From Chitinophaga sp. CF118 (GTDB lineage: Bacteria > Bacteroidota > Bacteroidia > Chitinophagales > Chitinophagaceae), in contig NZ_FOMK01000002.1 of the NCBI RefSeq assembly GCF_900112615.1, forward strand, positions 983,435 through 1,047,434: a stretch of DNA of 64,000 nt, in the 5' to 3' direction. Of this stretch, positions 17,348 through 26,866 are shown piece by piece. Positions within the stretch are counted from its first letter, which is position 1; each line of letters opens with the position of its first letter. The notes under the pieces were generated by a model. The model searched no databases, was not told where the DNA came from, and saw only the letters and a program-made list of their open reading frames with translations. The position numbers were made by a program, and so were the translations under genes.

Positions 17348-19252
17348 ATGAACGCGTTGTCCTATTACCCATCCATCAGGTACATCCTATGCCTGTTTAT
17401 CGTATTTGCCGGGCTCAATATCTCCCAGTTACAGGCGCAACAAAAAGATGATGATAATATAGAACTATACAATAGCGAAGAAACCTATGAGTATCAATAC
17501 AGTAGCAAGCAACGCCAGGTTACTGTAAGTGAGCTGATAGAAAAGACCTATATCTGTAATTCTTTCCGCTCTACCATCCCATATGGGGAAACATATAATA
17601 ACCAGGAAGAAATAAAGGATATCCGCATCATAGTAGACGGTAAAAATGCCAGAAGCATTAAGCCTACCTGCGATTACATGAACATCAACAGCTACTTTTA
17701 TACAGATGCCAGGATGTGTTACTTTGATCTCCCCTTTGTTCAAAAGGGATCGATGAGCAAGGTGATCATTGAAAAAGAAATCAAAGATCCCCGGTATTTG
17801 TCTACTGCCTACTTCACAGATAATTACCCTGCAAGAGTAAAGAAAATCACTGTGATAGTCCCCCGCTGGATGGAAGCCGATATACACCCTTATAATTTCG
17901 AAGGGCAGAATATCACTGTCAAAAAACAATACGATAGTAAAAAGGACGCAGACATATATACCTATACGGCCAATAATATGCCGGCCATGAAGAAGAATCC
18001 GATGAGTCCCGGCGCCAGCTGGTTATGGCCGCATATCATGATTTGCAGTAAAGCTGCCAATAATGACGGCAATAAATCCGAATACTTTGCCACTACAGCA
18101 GACCTGTATAAATGGTATCATAGTCTTACGCAACAACTGAACAGTGATACTGCCGTACTGGATGAACGTGCTAAAAAAATCACCGAAGGCATTACTGATA
18201 AATGGGAACAACTGAAAGCTGTCTTTTATTGGGTGGAAGATAATATTCGTTACATCGCATTTGAAGATGGCATTGCCGGTTTTAAACCAGACGAAGCGCA
18301 CGAAGTAATGCGCAAAAAGTATGGTGACTGTAAAGGCATGGCAAATCTTACCAAAGCCCTGCTGCAGCGTTGTGGCTTTGATGCAAGACTTTGCTGGATA
18401 GGAACCAATCACATCATGTATGATTACAGCATCCCGTCATTGTGTGTTGACAACCATATGATCTGTGCCGTGAATTATAAAGGTAAATGGTGGTATCTGG
18501 ACGCTACAGAAGGTTATATGCAACCGGGTGTTTATGCAGAAAGAATACAGGGAAGGCAGGTGATGATAGAAAACGGTGACAAGTTCCTGCTGGAGCATAT
18601 TCCTGTTACAAAACCGGAACAGAACAGCCGGCTTTTTAAAGAAGAATTACGTGTAGACGGGAATAACATGACCGGCAAGATCCTCTATAAATATGATGGT
18701 GAAAGTAAAACAGATCTGCTGAACAACATCCACAGTCTCAAAAAGGACCGGTTGCAGACAGCCCTCGAAAACTATATCACCAACAGTAATATGCATTATA
18801 AAATATCCAACATGCAAACATCCAGTCTGGATCAGCGTGATGGTAACCTGGAAGTGAACTTCGATCTCGTTTACCAGGATGCGGTATCCTCTTTCGGACA
18901 GGAAATGTATATCGACATCGACTATAACAAAGAATTCAATAATGCTATTATAGATACCGTCAAGAGGCGCGTTGACCTGAGGTTTAGCAGTAAGGATAAC
19001 TTTATTACTGAAACAGACCTCATCATGCCTGCGGGTTATAAAGCAGCTACACTGCCGGAAAATCTGCACATTGTAAATCCCAAGTTTACATTTGATGTAA
19101 CCTATGCCGTAAAGGACAATAAGATCTGTTATCGCAAAAAGCTAACGATCATCAATACTTATCTGCAAAAATCGGACTTCCTGGAATGGAATAAAGCAAT
19201 CGCTTCTCTTTCCAAAAAATACCTGGAACAAATAACACTCGTTAAACAATAA
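17348..19252 (+). CDS. DUF3857 / transglutaminase-like exported protein (triad intact)
   Basis: A 634-residue exported protein: signal peptide ending around LQAQ, an N-terminal beta-sandwich of the DUF3857 type, and a central transglutaminase-like domain. The cysteine-protease-like triad is present: Cys328 in KYGDCKGMANL, His370 in VDNHMICAV and Asp in WWYLDATEG. A C-terminal beta-rich domain follows. The family is widespread in Bacteroidetes and probably acts on peptides or isopeptide bonds in the periplasm; the substrate is unknown. It is 12 bases ahead of a longer paralogue on the same strand, so they form an operon. Confidence 0.87.
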   Translation: MNALSYYPSIRYILCLFIVFAGLNISQLQAQQKDDDNIELYNSEETYEYQYSSKQRQVTVSELIEKTYICNSFRSTIPYGETYNNQEEIKDIRIIVDGKNARSIKPTCDYMNINSYFYTDARMCYFDLPFVQKGSMSKVIIEKEIKDPRYLSTAYFTDNYPARVKKITVIVPRWMEADIHPYNFEGQNITVKKQYDSKKDADIYTYTANNMPAMKKNPMSPGASWLWPHIMICSKAANNDGNKSEYFATTADLYKWYHSLTQQLNSDTAVLDERAKKITEGITDKWEQLKAVFYWVEDNIRYIAFEDGIAGFKPDEAHEVMRKKYGDCKGMANLTKALLQRCGFDARLCWIGTNHIMYDYSIPSLCVDNHMICAVNYKGKWWYLDATEGYMQPGVYAERIQGRQVMIENGDKFLLEHIPVTKPEQNSRLFKEELRVDGNNMTGKILYKYDGESKTDLLNNIHSLKKDRLQTALENYITNSNMHYKISNMQTSSLDQRDGNLEVNFDLVYQDAVSSFGQEMYIDIDYNKEFNNAIIDTVKRRVDLRFSSKDNFITETDLIMPAGYKAATLPENLHIVNPKFTFDVTYAVKDNKICYRKKLTIINTYLQKSDFLEWNKAIASLSKKYLEQITLVKQ

Positions 19253-19264
19253 ATATTAGTCCCA

Positions 19265-21445
19265 ATGCACCATTTGAAAAAAGCAACATTCCTCCTGCTG
19301 TTGATATACACCGGATATACCAGTGTGGGGCAGTCAAAACAGGAAAGAGAATACCAGGAAGAATCCGAAGAAGTGAAGCATGAGATCTGGGATGATAAAG
19401 ATGCAGCATTCAAGGTTACGGAAGTACCTGAAAAATACAACAATGAATCGGCTGTAATACTGGCATTGAAGTTCTCTATGGGAGCGGATCATAGCCGTCG
19501 GCAGGAACATCTTGCCACTACCCTGCACCAGCGTATTAAGATCCAGGATAAAGCTGCATTGGAAGAATATTCGGAATTCAATATTCAGAAGCTGAAAAAC
19601 AGCAGCTGGTCGCGCGGTTTTAAACTGGTATCGTACATGGGTATCCGGATAATAAAACCTAATGGTCAGCAGCGTGATATCGATATGAAAGAAGCTGTGA
19701 ATGTGAAAAATGAGTCGGGAGACAAAAAGCAGAAAATAGCCATTTCCGATTTGCAGGTAGGTGATATCATCGATTATTACATGAGGATTAATAAAGACGA
19801 AGCTGCGATACCGGATCCACTGGATTATTCCATTGGTGAGAGATATCCTATCCTCAATTTTTCACTGGATGTAAGAATAGCCAGGAAGATGGGCATCTAC
19901 TGGAGATACCTGAATGCAAAGGATTCAGAACTAAAAAGATCTAAAGATGAGGATGGAAACAATGTGTTTACTATCAACAAAAAAGATATTCCAAAAGTAA
20001 CCGACGAACGCTGGTTGTACGAAAAAAGGACTTTACCTACATTGCGGATCTTCTATATCCGCGATGGTAACACAGACGTAGTAAATGGGATTAATGAAGA
20101 AGATATAAAAGAATATCTGACTTACCAGATCATCAGTGTTGGCACCCTCGAGTATGGTGCTAACTTCCAGATGATGAAAAGAGAGTTTCCAAAGATTAAA
20201 AATAACTTTCTGAAGGATGAAAATCTGAAAACACTTACGCCCGAGCAATTGACAGAGCTCATCTATTATTACATCCGTTATTGTACTCTTTACCGTGACT
20301 ATACAATGTCTACTATCGACGTTGGGCAGAACCGGAAGTATTATACGCCCAGATCGCATTATATCGCCAATTCCATGAGGTTATTACTACAGGAGTATGA
20401 TATTCCATGTGTACTGGCAGCAGCCGTTCCCCGCAGTGAGGGCACGTTGAACGACGCAGTGTCTGTCAATGACCTGGAATACTTCATTATTGCTAATCCG
20501 GAAGGCAGCAAGCCTGTTTATTGTTATATGGGCAGTATGTTCTGTTATCCCGGAGAGCTGCCATCTTCCCTGGAAGGACAGGAAGCATATACCGTAGCGG
20601 TAACGGGCAGCAAAAGGGAAAAAGAAAATTCTTTTAAAAGAATCACCTTGCCGTTCAGTAAAAAAGAAGACAATATCAGCGCAGAAACACTCGATATTAC
20701 TTTTAAAGCAGACAACCTGCAGCAGCTGAACTTTGTGCGTAACATTTCCGCAAAAGGCCAATACCGTTACACGTATATGGATATGCTGCTGTATGAAGAT
20801 ATGCTGAAACAGGAGCGCAATCGCGTGCATACTCCTACTATGCTGAATGAGGATCTGAATGCGCAGGGAGCATTACATAAACGTTATCCGGAATACCTGG
20901 AAGCATTTAGTAAGGCCCGCAAGGATATGCAGGAAACTGTAGTTTCCAACATTAACACTGATTACGACATTAAACCAACCGATAGCACTACGTATGAGAT
21001 TATTGAACAGGGATTACAGCATCGCTCCCCTCCTTTTGCAATGCGTCAGAACTTCACACTGGACGGGCTTGTAAAAAAGGCAGGTAATAATTACATAGTG
21101 GATATTGGCAAACTGATAAGCGGACAGATTGAATTAACAACGGAGCAGCGCACACGCTCTTATGACATCAATATGTCTTTTGCCCGTACTGTTGCTTACC
21201 AGGTAACAGTGAATATTCCTGAAGGATATAAGCTGGAAGGGAGTGAGAACCTGAATAAATCAGTGATCAATGATGCGGGTAGTTTTGTAAGCAGCACCAA
21301 ACAGGAAGGCAATACGCTTGTTCTTACTGTTCGTAAATGCTACAATCATGCCTATGAGCCTGCGGCCAGCTGGCCGCAGATGATTGCATTCCTGGATGCT
21401 GCTGCAGACTTTAATAAACAGAAAGTATTGCTGAAAAGGATTTAA
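19265..21445 (+). CDS. DUF3857 / transglutaminase-like paralogue, triad apparently lost
   Basis: A 726-residue exported protein with a signal peptide (LLLLIYTGYTSVGQ) and the same DUF3857 plus transglutaminase-fold layout as the gene before it. At the place where the first protein has YGDCKGMANLTKALL, this one reads TPRSHYIANSMRLLLQEYDIPC, so the catalytic Cys is replaced. The later His position (NDLEYFIIANP) also lacks a His. It is therefore probably a non-catalytic partner or binding subunit. The two genes are 12 bases apart and end at a strong terminator. The loss of activity is inferred from eye alignment. Confidence 0.82.
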   Translation: MHHLKKATFLLLLIYTGYTSVGQSKQEREYQEESEEVKHEIWDDKDAAFKVTEVPEKYNNESAVILALKFSMGADHSRRQEHLATTLHQRIKIQDKAALEEYSEFNIQKLKNSSWSRGFKLVSYMGIRIIKPNGQQRDIDMKEAVNVKNESGDKKQKIAISDLQVGDIIDYYMRINKDEAAIPDPLDYSIGERYPILNFSLDVRIARKMGIYWRYLNAKDSELKRSKDEDGNNVFTINKKDIPKVTDERWLYEKRTLPTLRIFYIRDGNTDVVNGINEEDIKEYLTYQIISVGTLEYGANFQMMKREFPKIKNNFLKDENLKTLTPEQLTELIYYYIRYCTLYRDYTMSTIDVGQNRKYYTPRSHYIANSMRLLLQEYDIPCVLAAAVPRSEGTLNDAVSVNDLEYFIIANPEGSKPVYCYMGSMFCYPGELPSSLEGQEAYTVAVTGSKREKENSFKRITLPFSKKEDNISAETLDITFKADNLQQLNFVRNISAKGQYRYTYMDMLLYEDMLKQERNRVHTPTMLNEDLNAQGALHKRYPEYLEAFSKARKDMQETVVSNINTDYDIKPTDSTTYEIIEQGLQHRSPPFAMRQNFTLDGLVKKAGNNYIVDIGKLISGQIELTTEQRTRSYDINMSFARTVAYQVTVNIPEGYKLEGSENLNKSVINDAGSFVSSTKQEGNTLVLTVRKCYNHAYEPAASWPQMIAFLDAAADFNKQKVLLKRI

Positions 21446-21493
21446 CTAATTCCTCTTACAAGAGTTTTGTGAGAGATTATATTATTAAAAGGG

Positions 21494-21526
21494 CCTGTAT
21501 TCTAATTAGGATACAGGTTTTTTTTT
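21494..21526 (+). terminator. Intrinsic terminator after the DUF3857 operon
   Basis: CCTGTAT (21494-21500) pairs with ATACAGG (21511-21517), followed by a run of nine T residues. Confidence 0.9.
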
Positions 21527-21715
21527 GGAGATGATATACTATCTGATTCAGGTGGGATTGCGGACTGAACCCATTTGGACGTAATTCTATTTTACGTTAT
21601 CAAGCGTATGGGCTTTAGAATATTTATTGGATAATATCAAACGTGGGTCAAATGGCTAAGGCCCGCAATTACCACCTGAATCCTCCAATATCCAGACCAC
21701 CTGCTGATGTTGGCT

Positions 21716-21904
21716 TTAATCAGGTATTTATTAAGCCTGCAGTTTTCCTGGCAATAGTGGATATAATCAGTTGTTTATTAAGCTTGCAGTTTTTCCCGAT
21801 AATAGTGGCTTTAATCAGTTGTTTACTAAGCCTGCAGTTTTTCCTGATAATAGTGGATATAATCAGTTGTTTATTAAGCCTGCAGTTTTACCTCGTAATA
21901 ATGG
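21716..21904. repeat. Tandem repeat of 47-48 bp, almost four copies
   Basis: The unit contains AAGCCTGCAGTTTT, then ATAGTGGATATAATCAG and TTGTTTATT. Copies start at 21733, 21780, 21828 and 21876, spaced 47, 48 and 48 bases. The last copy runs into the final codons of miaA on the opposite strand. There are no unique spacers, so it is not a CRISPR array. Confidence 0.85.
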
Positions 21905-22790
21905 ATAATTTATTAAGAATTTCAGTAGTATCATCGGGGCTAAACCATTGCATAGCGGGGTCTTTCCTAAACCAGGTCAGTTGCCGTTTAGCATATTGGC
22001 GGGTATGAATAATGATCAGCGCAATTGCTTCTTCCAGTGTGGTTTTTCCATCCAGGTAATCAAAGATCTCCGTATAACCCACTGTCTGTAACGCATTGTG
22101 ATTACGGTAAGGTAATACGGAACGTACTTCTTCTACCAGCCCTGCAGCTATCATAGCATGTACGCGCTGTTCTATATTAGCATGTAATTGTTCCTTTGGA
22201 ACGGTAACGCCTATCTTAATAATGTTGAAATCCCGTGCAGCAGTATTGGCGGTTCTGAAAGTGGTAATGGACTGACCGGTAGCATATAATACTTCCAGTG
22301 CCCTGATCAGCCTTTGTGGGTTATGGATCTCTGCTATTGCGTAAAATGCAGGGTCTTTTTCCCGGACCTCCTGTTGCAGCCAGGAGATACCTTCTTTTTC
22401 ATACCGTTCATTGATCCCCTGCCGGATTTCGGCTGGAGCAGACGGTATATTATCGAAGCCTTCGCAGAAAGCCTTGATATACAATCCGGTACCACCACAC
22501 ATTATGGCCACATCGCGTTTTTGCCAGATATGAGCAGCGTACTGTAATGACAGCCTTTCGTAGATGCCGGCATTTACCTCTTCTTTAATAGAGTGGGAAT
22601 CAATAAAATAATGGGGAACAGTCTGCAGTTCCTGCAGACTGGGTTTAGCGGTACCAATACTTATTTCTTTGTAACACTGGCGGGAATCTGCAGAAATAAC
22701 AGCAGTATCAAAGTGACTGGCTAAACGTATAGCCAATGCAGTTTTCCCCGCCGCTGTAGGGCCAGCTATTATAATGACCGTCTTTCCCAA
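21888..22790 (-). CDS. miaA: tRNA dimethylallyltransferase
   Basis: A 300-residue enzyme that adds a dimethylallyl group to A37 of tRNAs reading UNN codons. The P-loop is near the N-terminus (IIAGPTAAGKTALAIRLA), followed by the substrate motif VISADSRQCYKEISIGTAKPS. VMCGGTGLYIKAF-type sequence (AIMCGGTGLYIKAF) and the C-terminal YAKRQLTWFRKDPAMQW also match the family. The start codon directly follows the stop of the upstream plasmid-pRiA4b-like gene with no gap. The 3' end overlaps a tandem repeat array by about 17 bases, so the last few residues may vary between strains. Confidence 0.96.
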   Translation of the reverse strand: MGKTVIIIAGPTAAGKTALAIRLASHFDTAVISADSRQCYKEISIGTAKPSLQELQTVPHYFIDSHSIKEEVNAGIYERLSLQYAAHIWQKRDVAIMCGGTGLYIKAFCEGFDNIPSAPAEIRQGINERYEKEGISWLQQEVREKDPAFYAIAEIHNPQRLIRALEVLYATGQSITTFRTANTAARDFNIIKIGVTVPKEQLHANIEQRVHAMIAAGLVEEVRSVLPYRNHNALQTVGYTEIFDYLDGKTTLEEAIALIIIHTRQYAKRQLTWFRKDPAMQWFSPDDTTEILNKLSIITR

Positions 22791-23366
22791 TTAGAACATC
22801 TCTTCAGTATTATTATCTTCACCTCCGTCATCATCTGCCTCTGAAGTATCTTCTTCTCCTTCTTCGCCAAAGCCATCTTCACTCATACCTTCCTTATTCA
22901 GGTCGTATTTTTCTTCCATTTCCACCAGTTTGTCGCCTACTAATCCCTTAGTACCGTACTGACTGGGAGCCAATCCTTCCTTTCTTACGCAGTAAGGATA
23001 AGTAGCTCTTGAATTCTCATCTTTGGAAACGCCGATCAATTCTACCAGGAATACCCAGTTTTTGGCATAATCGTACAGGTAAATGAATTTCTGATTGGGT
23101 GTTTTCACCGCAGCAGCAATAACAGTTTCATTCATCATAAGTGGATCAACTTTGCGGGGAGTATTATCCTTTTCAAGAATAATTTCCCTTCCCCGTTGCC
23201 AGTTGTCGTTGCTACGGAAAAAAGTGGCCTTATGTTTATTGTCAAATTCGAATGACTGTAAAATAACTTGATGAAATTGTAAAAATGTCTGGTCCGGTTT
23301 AATGGAAATATCCCTGTACACGCTTTCGTCTTCTTCCCAATAAACTCTGAATTTCAAAACAGGCAT
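22791..23366 (-). CDS. pRiA4b ORF-3-like protein with acidic tail
   Basis: A 191-residue protein whose first 140 residues resemble the plasmid pRiA4b ORF-3-like family: LKFRVYWEEDESVYRDISIKPDQTFLQFHQVILQSF, then FIYLYDYAKNWVFLVELIGV. The last 35 residues are almost all Asp, Glu and Gly. The family's role is unknown. The stop codon is adjacent to the miaA start, so the two are cotranscribed and probably coupled. This gene order suggests a housekeeping rather than mobile-element function, despite the family name. Confidence 0.75.
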   Translation of the reverse strand: MPVLKFRVYWEEDESVYRDISIKPDQTFLQFHQVILQSFEFDNKHKATFFRSNDNWQRGREIILEKDNTPRKVDPLMMNETVIAAAVKTPNQKFIYLYDYAKNWVFLVELIGVSKDENSRATYPYCVRKEGLAPSQYGTKGLVGDKLVEMEEKYDLNKEGMSEDGFGEEGEEDTSEADDDGGEDNNTEEMF

Positions 23367-23484
23367 GACAATAAAGGTTTTTTACTTTTGATGTTTGAAG
23401 AAACAGGTTTTGGTGTGCTATTTAAGAACATTAAACCTCTGACTTTAAGCATTTAACATTATTTAACGATACTAAATTAACATT

Positions 23485-23544
23485 TTTATTTAACTGGAGT
23501 CAAATCCAATAGTTGAGCTTTTCCAACAGGAAGGCAAATACAGC
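23485..23544. repeat. Degenerate duplicate of the 3' end of cca
   Basis: This 60-base stretch matches 23572-23632, the last 20 codons plus stop of the CCA-adding enzyme gene, at about three quarters of positions and in the same orientation, offset 87 bases. It carries a one-base deletion, so it is not translatable in frame. Confidence 0.7.
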
Positions 23545-23572
23545 CTTTTTATTTGAATATAGGGCAGCTACT

Positions 23573-25006
23573 TTATTTAACCGGGGTCAAATCCAGCGCT
23601 TGCGCTTTTTCCAGGAGGAATGCATAAGCAGCTTCATATGTGTTTGGAATTACTCCGTCCAGGATCGCTTCACGGATTGCGTTTTTCAGATCTCCCACTA
23701 CTCTTGAGGGTTTCAGTCCAAAAGTCTCCATAATCATCTCCCCGGTTACCGGAGGCTGCCAGTTGCGGATCCTGTCACTTTCCTCTACTTCTTTCAGTCG
23801 CTGACGTACCAGTTCAAAGTTTTCAAGGTAACGTTTTACTTTCACCCTGTTTTTGGAAGTGATATCGGCCTCACAAAGCATCATCAGTCCTTCAATATCA
23901 TCCCCGGCATCAAACAGCAGCCGTCGTATAGCAGAATCCGTGATATTCTCTTTTGTCACACTAATAGGCCGCAGATGCAGTTCTACCAGTTTTTTCACCA
24001 GCCGCATACTTTCGTGTTGAGGCAGCTTCATTTTGGCAAAGATCCGGGGCACCATTTTACCTCCCACCGCATCATGACCATGAAATGTCCAGCCATGCCC
24101 CTGTTCAAAACGTTTGGTAGCAGGCTTTCCTATATCGTGCAGTAGTGCCGCCCAGCGTAACCAGAGGTCGTGCGTATTGCGGGAAATATTATCTACTACC
24201 TGCAAGGTGTGATAGAAATTATCTTTATGTCCTTTTCCTTCCACCATCTCCACTCCCACCAGGTCTATCATCTGTGGCAGGATAATTTTCATGAGCCCCG
24301 CCTTATAGAGCAGATCCAGTCCTACGGAAGGCACTGCCGACAGCATAATTTTGTTAAACTCGTCGGAGATACGTTCCTGGGAGATGATCTTTATTCTCTC
24401 AGCATTGTCCTGAATAGCTCTGAATGCCTCATCGGTGATTGTAAACTGCAGCTGTGACGCAAACCGGATGGCACGCATCATACGCAGCGGATCATCTATG
24501 AATGTTTGAGCAGGTTCCAGAGGTGTGCGGATAATTTTAGCTTCCAGGTCTGCCAGTCCGTTGAAAGGGTCAATCAGCGTACCATAATCATCCTCATTCA
24601 GACTGATAGCCAGCGCATTGATGGTAAAGTCGCGGCGCAGCTGATCATCTTTTAAAGTACCTGGCACTACTTCCGGGTTACGTGAATGTTGGCGGTAGCT
24701 TTCTTTACGGGCACCCACAAATTCAATTTCCAGTTCATTCCACTTTACCTGAGCAGTGCCGTAGGTCTTGAAGAAATTCACAGGCACATTATCAAAGTGA
24801 GTGGCCACCTTATGAGCAAGCGCAATACCATCCCCAACGCAAACAACATCCATATCTTTAGTACGCCTGTTCAACAACTTATCCCGCACAAAGCCCCCTA
24901 TCAGGTAGCATGGCAAACCCAGTTCGTGGGCAGCTAACGCTATCTGTTCCAACACTTTCCGTTCCTGTAAGGTACAGGGAATATCTATAGGCCTTTTGCT
25001 GATCAT
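23573..25006 (-). CDS. cca: CCA tRNA nucleotidyltransferase with HD domain
   Basis: A protein of about 477 residues in the polymerase-beta superfamily that builds or repairs the 3'-CCA of tRNA. The nucleotidyltransferase head carries [27 protein letters not shown] with the DxD metal ligands, and [13 protein letters not shown] is the next signature. [14 protein letters not shown] marks the neck. A later HD-type phosphohydrolase domain is present ([17 protein letters not shown] with HGHDAVG). The start is set at the ATG at 25006 (MISKRPIDI); an ATG six codons earlier is also possible. A degenerate copy of its last 20 codons lies downstream. Confidence 0.95.
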   Translation of the reverse strand: MISKRPIDIPCTLQERKVLEQIALAAHELGLPCYLIGGFVRDKLLNRRTKDMDVVCVGDGIALAHKVATHFDNVPVNFFKTYGTAQVKWNELEIEFVGARKESYRQHSRNPEVVPGTLKDDQLRRDFTINALAISLNEDDYGTLIDPFNGLADLEAKIIRTPLEPAQTFIDDPLRMMRAIRFASQLQFTITDEAFRAIQDNAERIKIISQERISDEFNKIMLSAVPSVGLDLLYKAGLMKIILPQMIDLVGVEMVEGKGHKDNFYHTLQVVDNISRNTHDLWLRWAALLHDIGKPATKRFEQGHGWTFHGHDAVGGKMVPRIFAKMKLPQHESMRLVKKLVELHLRPISVTKENITDSAIRRLLFDAGDDIEGLMMLCEADITSKNRVKVKRYLENFELVRQRLKEVEESDRIRNWQPPVTGEMIMETFGLKPSRVVGDLKNAIREAILDGVIPNTYEAAYAFLLEKAQALDLTPVK

Positions 25007-25054
25007 AAACGAATAAAACGGCAAAAGTAGTTTTTTTAGTTCATAGAAGCTAGT

Positions 25055-25627
25055 CTACTCTCGGATCACCTGAACGGAACCATCCTTGAGCATCTTAATA
25101 ATACGGGAAGGCCGGGAAGGCGTTAAATCTGTTTGCCGGTAGTTTACTACATAATCTACGCCACTTTTTATGATGGGGTCAATTTCTGCAAAGGAAGCCG
25201 GCGAAGGTTGACCACTTATATTAGCAGAAGAGGAAACCAACGGTTTACGCAGTCTTTTCACCAGATGGCGGCAAAAAGGCTCCTGCACGAGTCTGATAGC
25301 CACGGTACCATCTTCATTGATCACACTCGGAGCCAGATCCAGCGCCCCCTCATAGATCATTGTAGTAGGACGGTCAAACCCCGCGATGATCTCTGCAATA
25401 TCCGGATGAGGATGAGCCACATATTTCAGCAGGTCGCGCACATCTGTCAACAATATTACCAGGCTTTTCTTTTCCGGCCGTTGTTTCAGTGTAAATATCC
25501 GCCTTACAGCCGCTTCATCTGTCGCATCACAACCTATCCCCCATATTGTATCTGTAGGATATAAGATCAATCCCCCGGAGCGCAATACCTCAAGGGAGGC
25601 TGTAACATCATTTTCAAAATCAGTCAT
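25055..25627 (-). CDS. tsaC: Threonylcarbamoyl-AMP synthase
   Basis: A 190-residue Sua5/YciO/YrdC-family protein that makes threonylcarbamoyl-AMP for t6A37 modification of ANN-decoding tRNAs. The family motifs are visible: ILYPTDTIWGIGCDATDE near the N-terminus, IFTLKQRPEKKSLVILL (nucleotide-binding), TVAIRLVQ and PLVSSSANISGQPSP. It lacks the C-terminal Sua5 domain, so it is the short TsaC type. It is three bases from the glycosyltransferase gene upstream and 48 bases from cca downstream. Three neighbouring genes (miaA, cca and this one) all act on tRNA. Confidence 0.94.
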   Translation of the reverse strand: MTDFENDVTASLEVLRSGGLILYPTDTIWGIGCDATDEAAVRRIFTLKQRPEKKSLVILLTDVRDLLKYVAHPHPDIAEIIAGFDRPTTMIYEGALDLAPSVINEDGTVAIRLVQEPFCRHLVKRLRKPLVSSSANISGQPSPASFAEIDPIIKSGVDYVVNYRQTDLTPSRPSRIIKMLKDGSVQVIRE

Positions 25628-25630
25628 ACT

Positions 25631-26761
25631 TTATAAACTTTCATACACTTTTATAACTCCCGCAGCACATTTCTCTCTTGTAAACAACTGAGCATGAGCC
25701 CATCCCTTTATCTTCAGTTCCTCCACATATTCAGTATCTTCTACAATCAGTTTCATCCCTTCAGCCAACGTTTGCGGTTGTAACGGATCAATGTAAACAG
25801 CCGCATCTCCCGCCGTTTCCAGGAAACAGGAACTTTTCGAAGTGATCACCGGCGTACGGCTCCACAATGCTTCCAGGATGGGAATACCAAAGCCCTCAAA
25901 GATAGAAGGATATATTAAAGCCTTCGCCCCCTGGTATAATACCGGCAGGTCATCGTAGGCAAATTTCGCCTGCTCATTCAGCCATATTACCCTGTCGGAC
26001 AAATCATGTGCCGCCACAAATTCCTTTACCTTCTTCTTATACCCGCTACCATTGCCCAGCACCACCAGAGGAATATCTATGTTTCCTTTCAGTTGGAGCA
26101 TAGCCTTCATAATGGACAACAGGTTTTTACGCTCAATGATAGAACCCACGTACAGGAAGTAAACCGGAGGAAGCTTGTATTTCGTCCGCATTTCGCTGAT
26201 CCTGCTTTCCGTATGTTTTATTGCAAACATTTCATCACAGCTCTGATAAACGACTGTAATCTTATCGGCCGGTGTATTGTAATAATTAATGAGGTCTTCT
26301 TTAGTCTGCTCACTGATAGCGATGATCTTATCAGCGTACTGGCTGGCATACTTAGCCTTACGGCGATAGGTAAGAACATCTATCGGGTTATATTGTCCGG
26401 GGTAGCGTTCAAAGATCAGGTCGTGCATAGTCACCACGCTTTTCACTCCACTTTCGTGAATCCCGAAAGGGATTTCATGACTCAGCCCGTGATAGATGGA
26501 AATATTCTTCTTAGCCAACTCTCCCACCACATATTTACTACGCCAGGCACTGCGGAACCAGCGGTGTAACCTCTTCTCTGGCAATACAGTATGCATATTC
26601 CGATAGGTATCCGTAGCATACATTCCCGTCAGCTTAGGCGCATATAAATAATAATTGTGGGTAGGATAGTACGTAGCAAGAGAACTGATAAGAGTACGAC
26701 TGTAATTTCCCAGGCCTGTATTATTCTGAAAAGCCCGTTTAGCATCAAAGGCTATATTCAT
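25631..26761 (-). CDS. Glycosyltransferase, GT4-like (GT-B fold)
   Basis: A 376-residue glycosyltransferase family 1/4 protein with GT-B fold. The N-terminal half has IAFDAKRAFQNNTGLGNYSR, a typical acceptor-side loop. The C-terminal half has YFLYVGSIIERKNLLSIMKAM and the nucleotide-sugar motif YPSIFEGFGIPILEALWSRTPVI with the E-x7-E pattern. It transfers sugars from activated donors, probably for polysaccharide or surface glycan assembly. Donor and acceptor are unknown. It is only three bases from the tsaC start and shares its transcript. Confidence 0.92.
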   Translation of the reverse strand: MNIAFDAKRAFQNNTGLGNYSRTLISSLATYYPTHNYYLYAPKLTGMYATDTYRNMHTVLPEKRLHRWFRSAWRSKYVVGELAKKNISIYHGLSHEIPFGIHESGVKSVVTMHDLIFERYPGQYNPIDVLTYRRKAKYASQYADKIIAISEQTKEDLINYYNTPADKITVVYQSCDEMFAIKHTESRISEMRTKYKLPPVYFLYVGSIIERKNLLSIMKAMLQLKGNIDIPLVVLGNGSGYKKKVKEFVAAHDLSDRVIWLNEQAKFAYDDLPVLYQGAKALIYPSIFEGFGIPILEALWSRTPVITSKSSCFLETAGDAAVYIDPLQPQTLAEGMKLIVEDTEYVEELKIKGWAHAQLFTREKCAAGVIKVYESL

Positions 26762-26840
26762 AGTTGTATTTAAAGGGAGGTGAAGTTACTAAAAAGCTGA
26801 AAGGTACAATCACCCCCTTTTCTTATCCTTTAGGTTTTCT

Positions 26841-26848
26841 TATGTTTG
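26841..26848 (+). promoter_or_regulatory. -7 box of the dapD promoter
   Basis: TATGTTTG matches TAnnTTTG, 18 bases before the dapD start codon, giving a very short leader. No exact -33 TTTG. Confidence 0.45.
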
Positions 26849-26866
26849 TAGCAAAATTATTTCAAG

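Noticed and set aside
21716..21904. CRISPR-like repeats
   Set aside because: The units are contiguous with no unique spacers and there are no cas genes.
21643..22008. 121-codon plus-strand frame with repeated ISCLLSLQF units
   Set aside because: It is a translation of the 48-bp tandem repeat and then of the antisense strand of miaA; the repeat period is a multiple of three, which keeps the frame open by chance.
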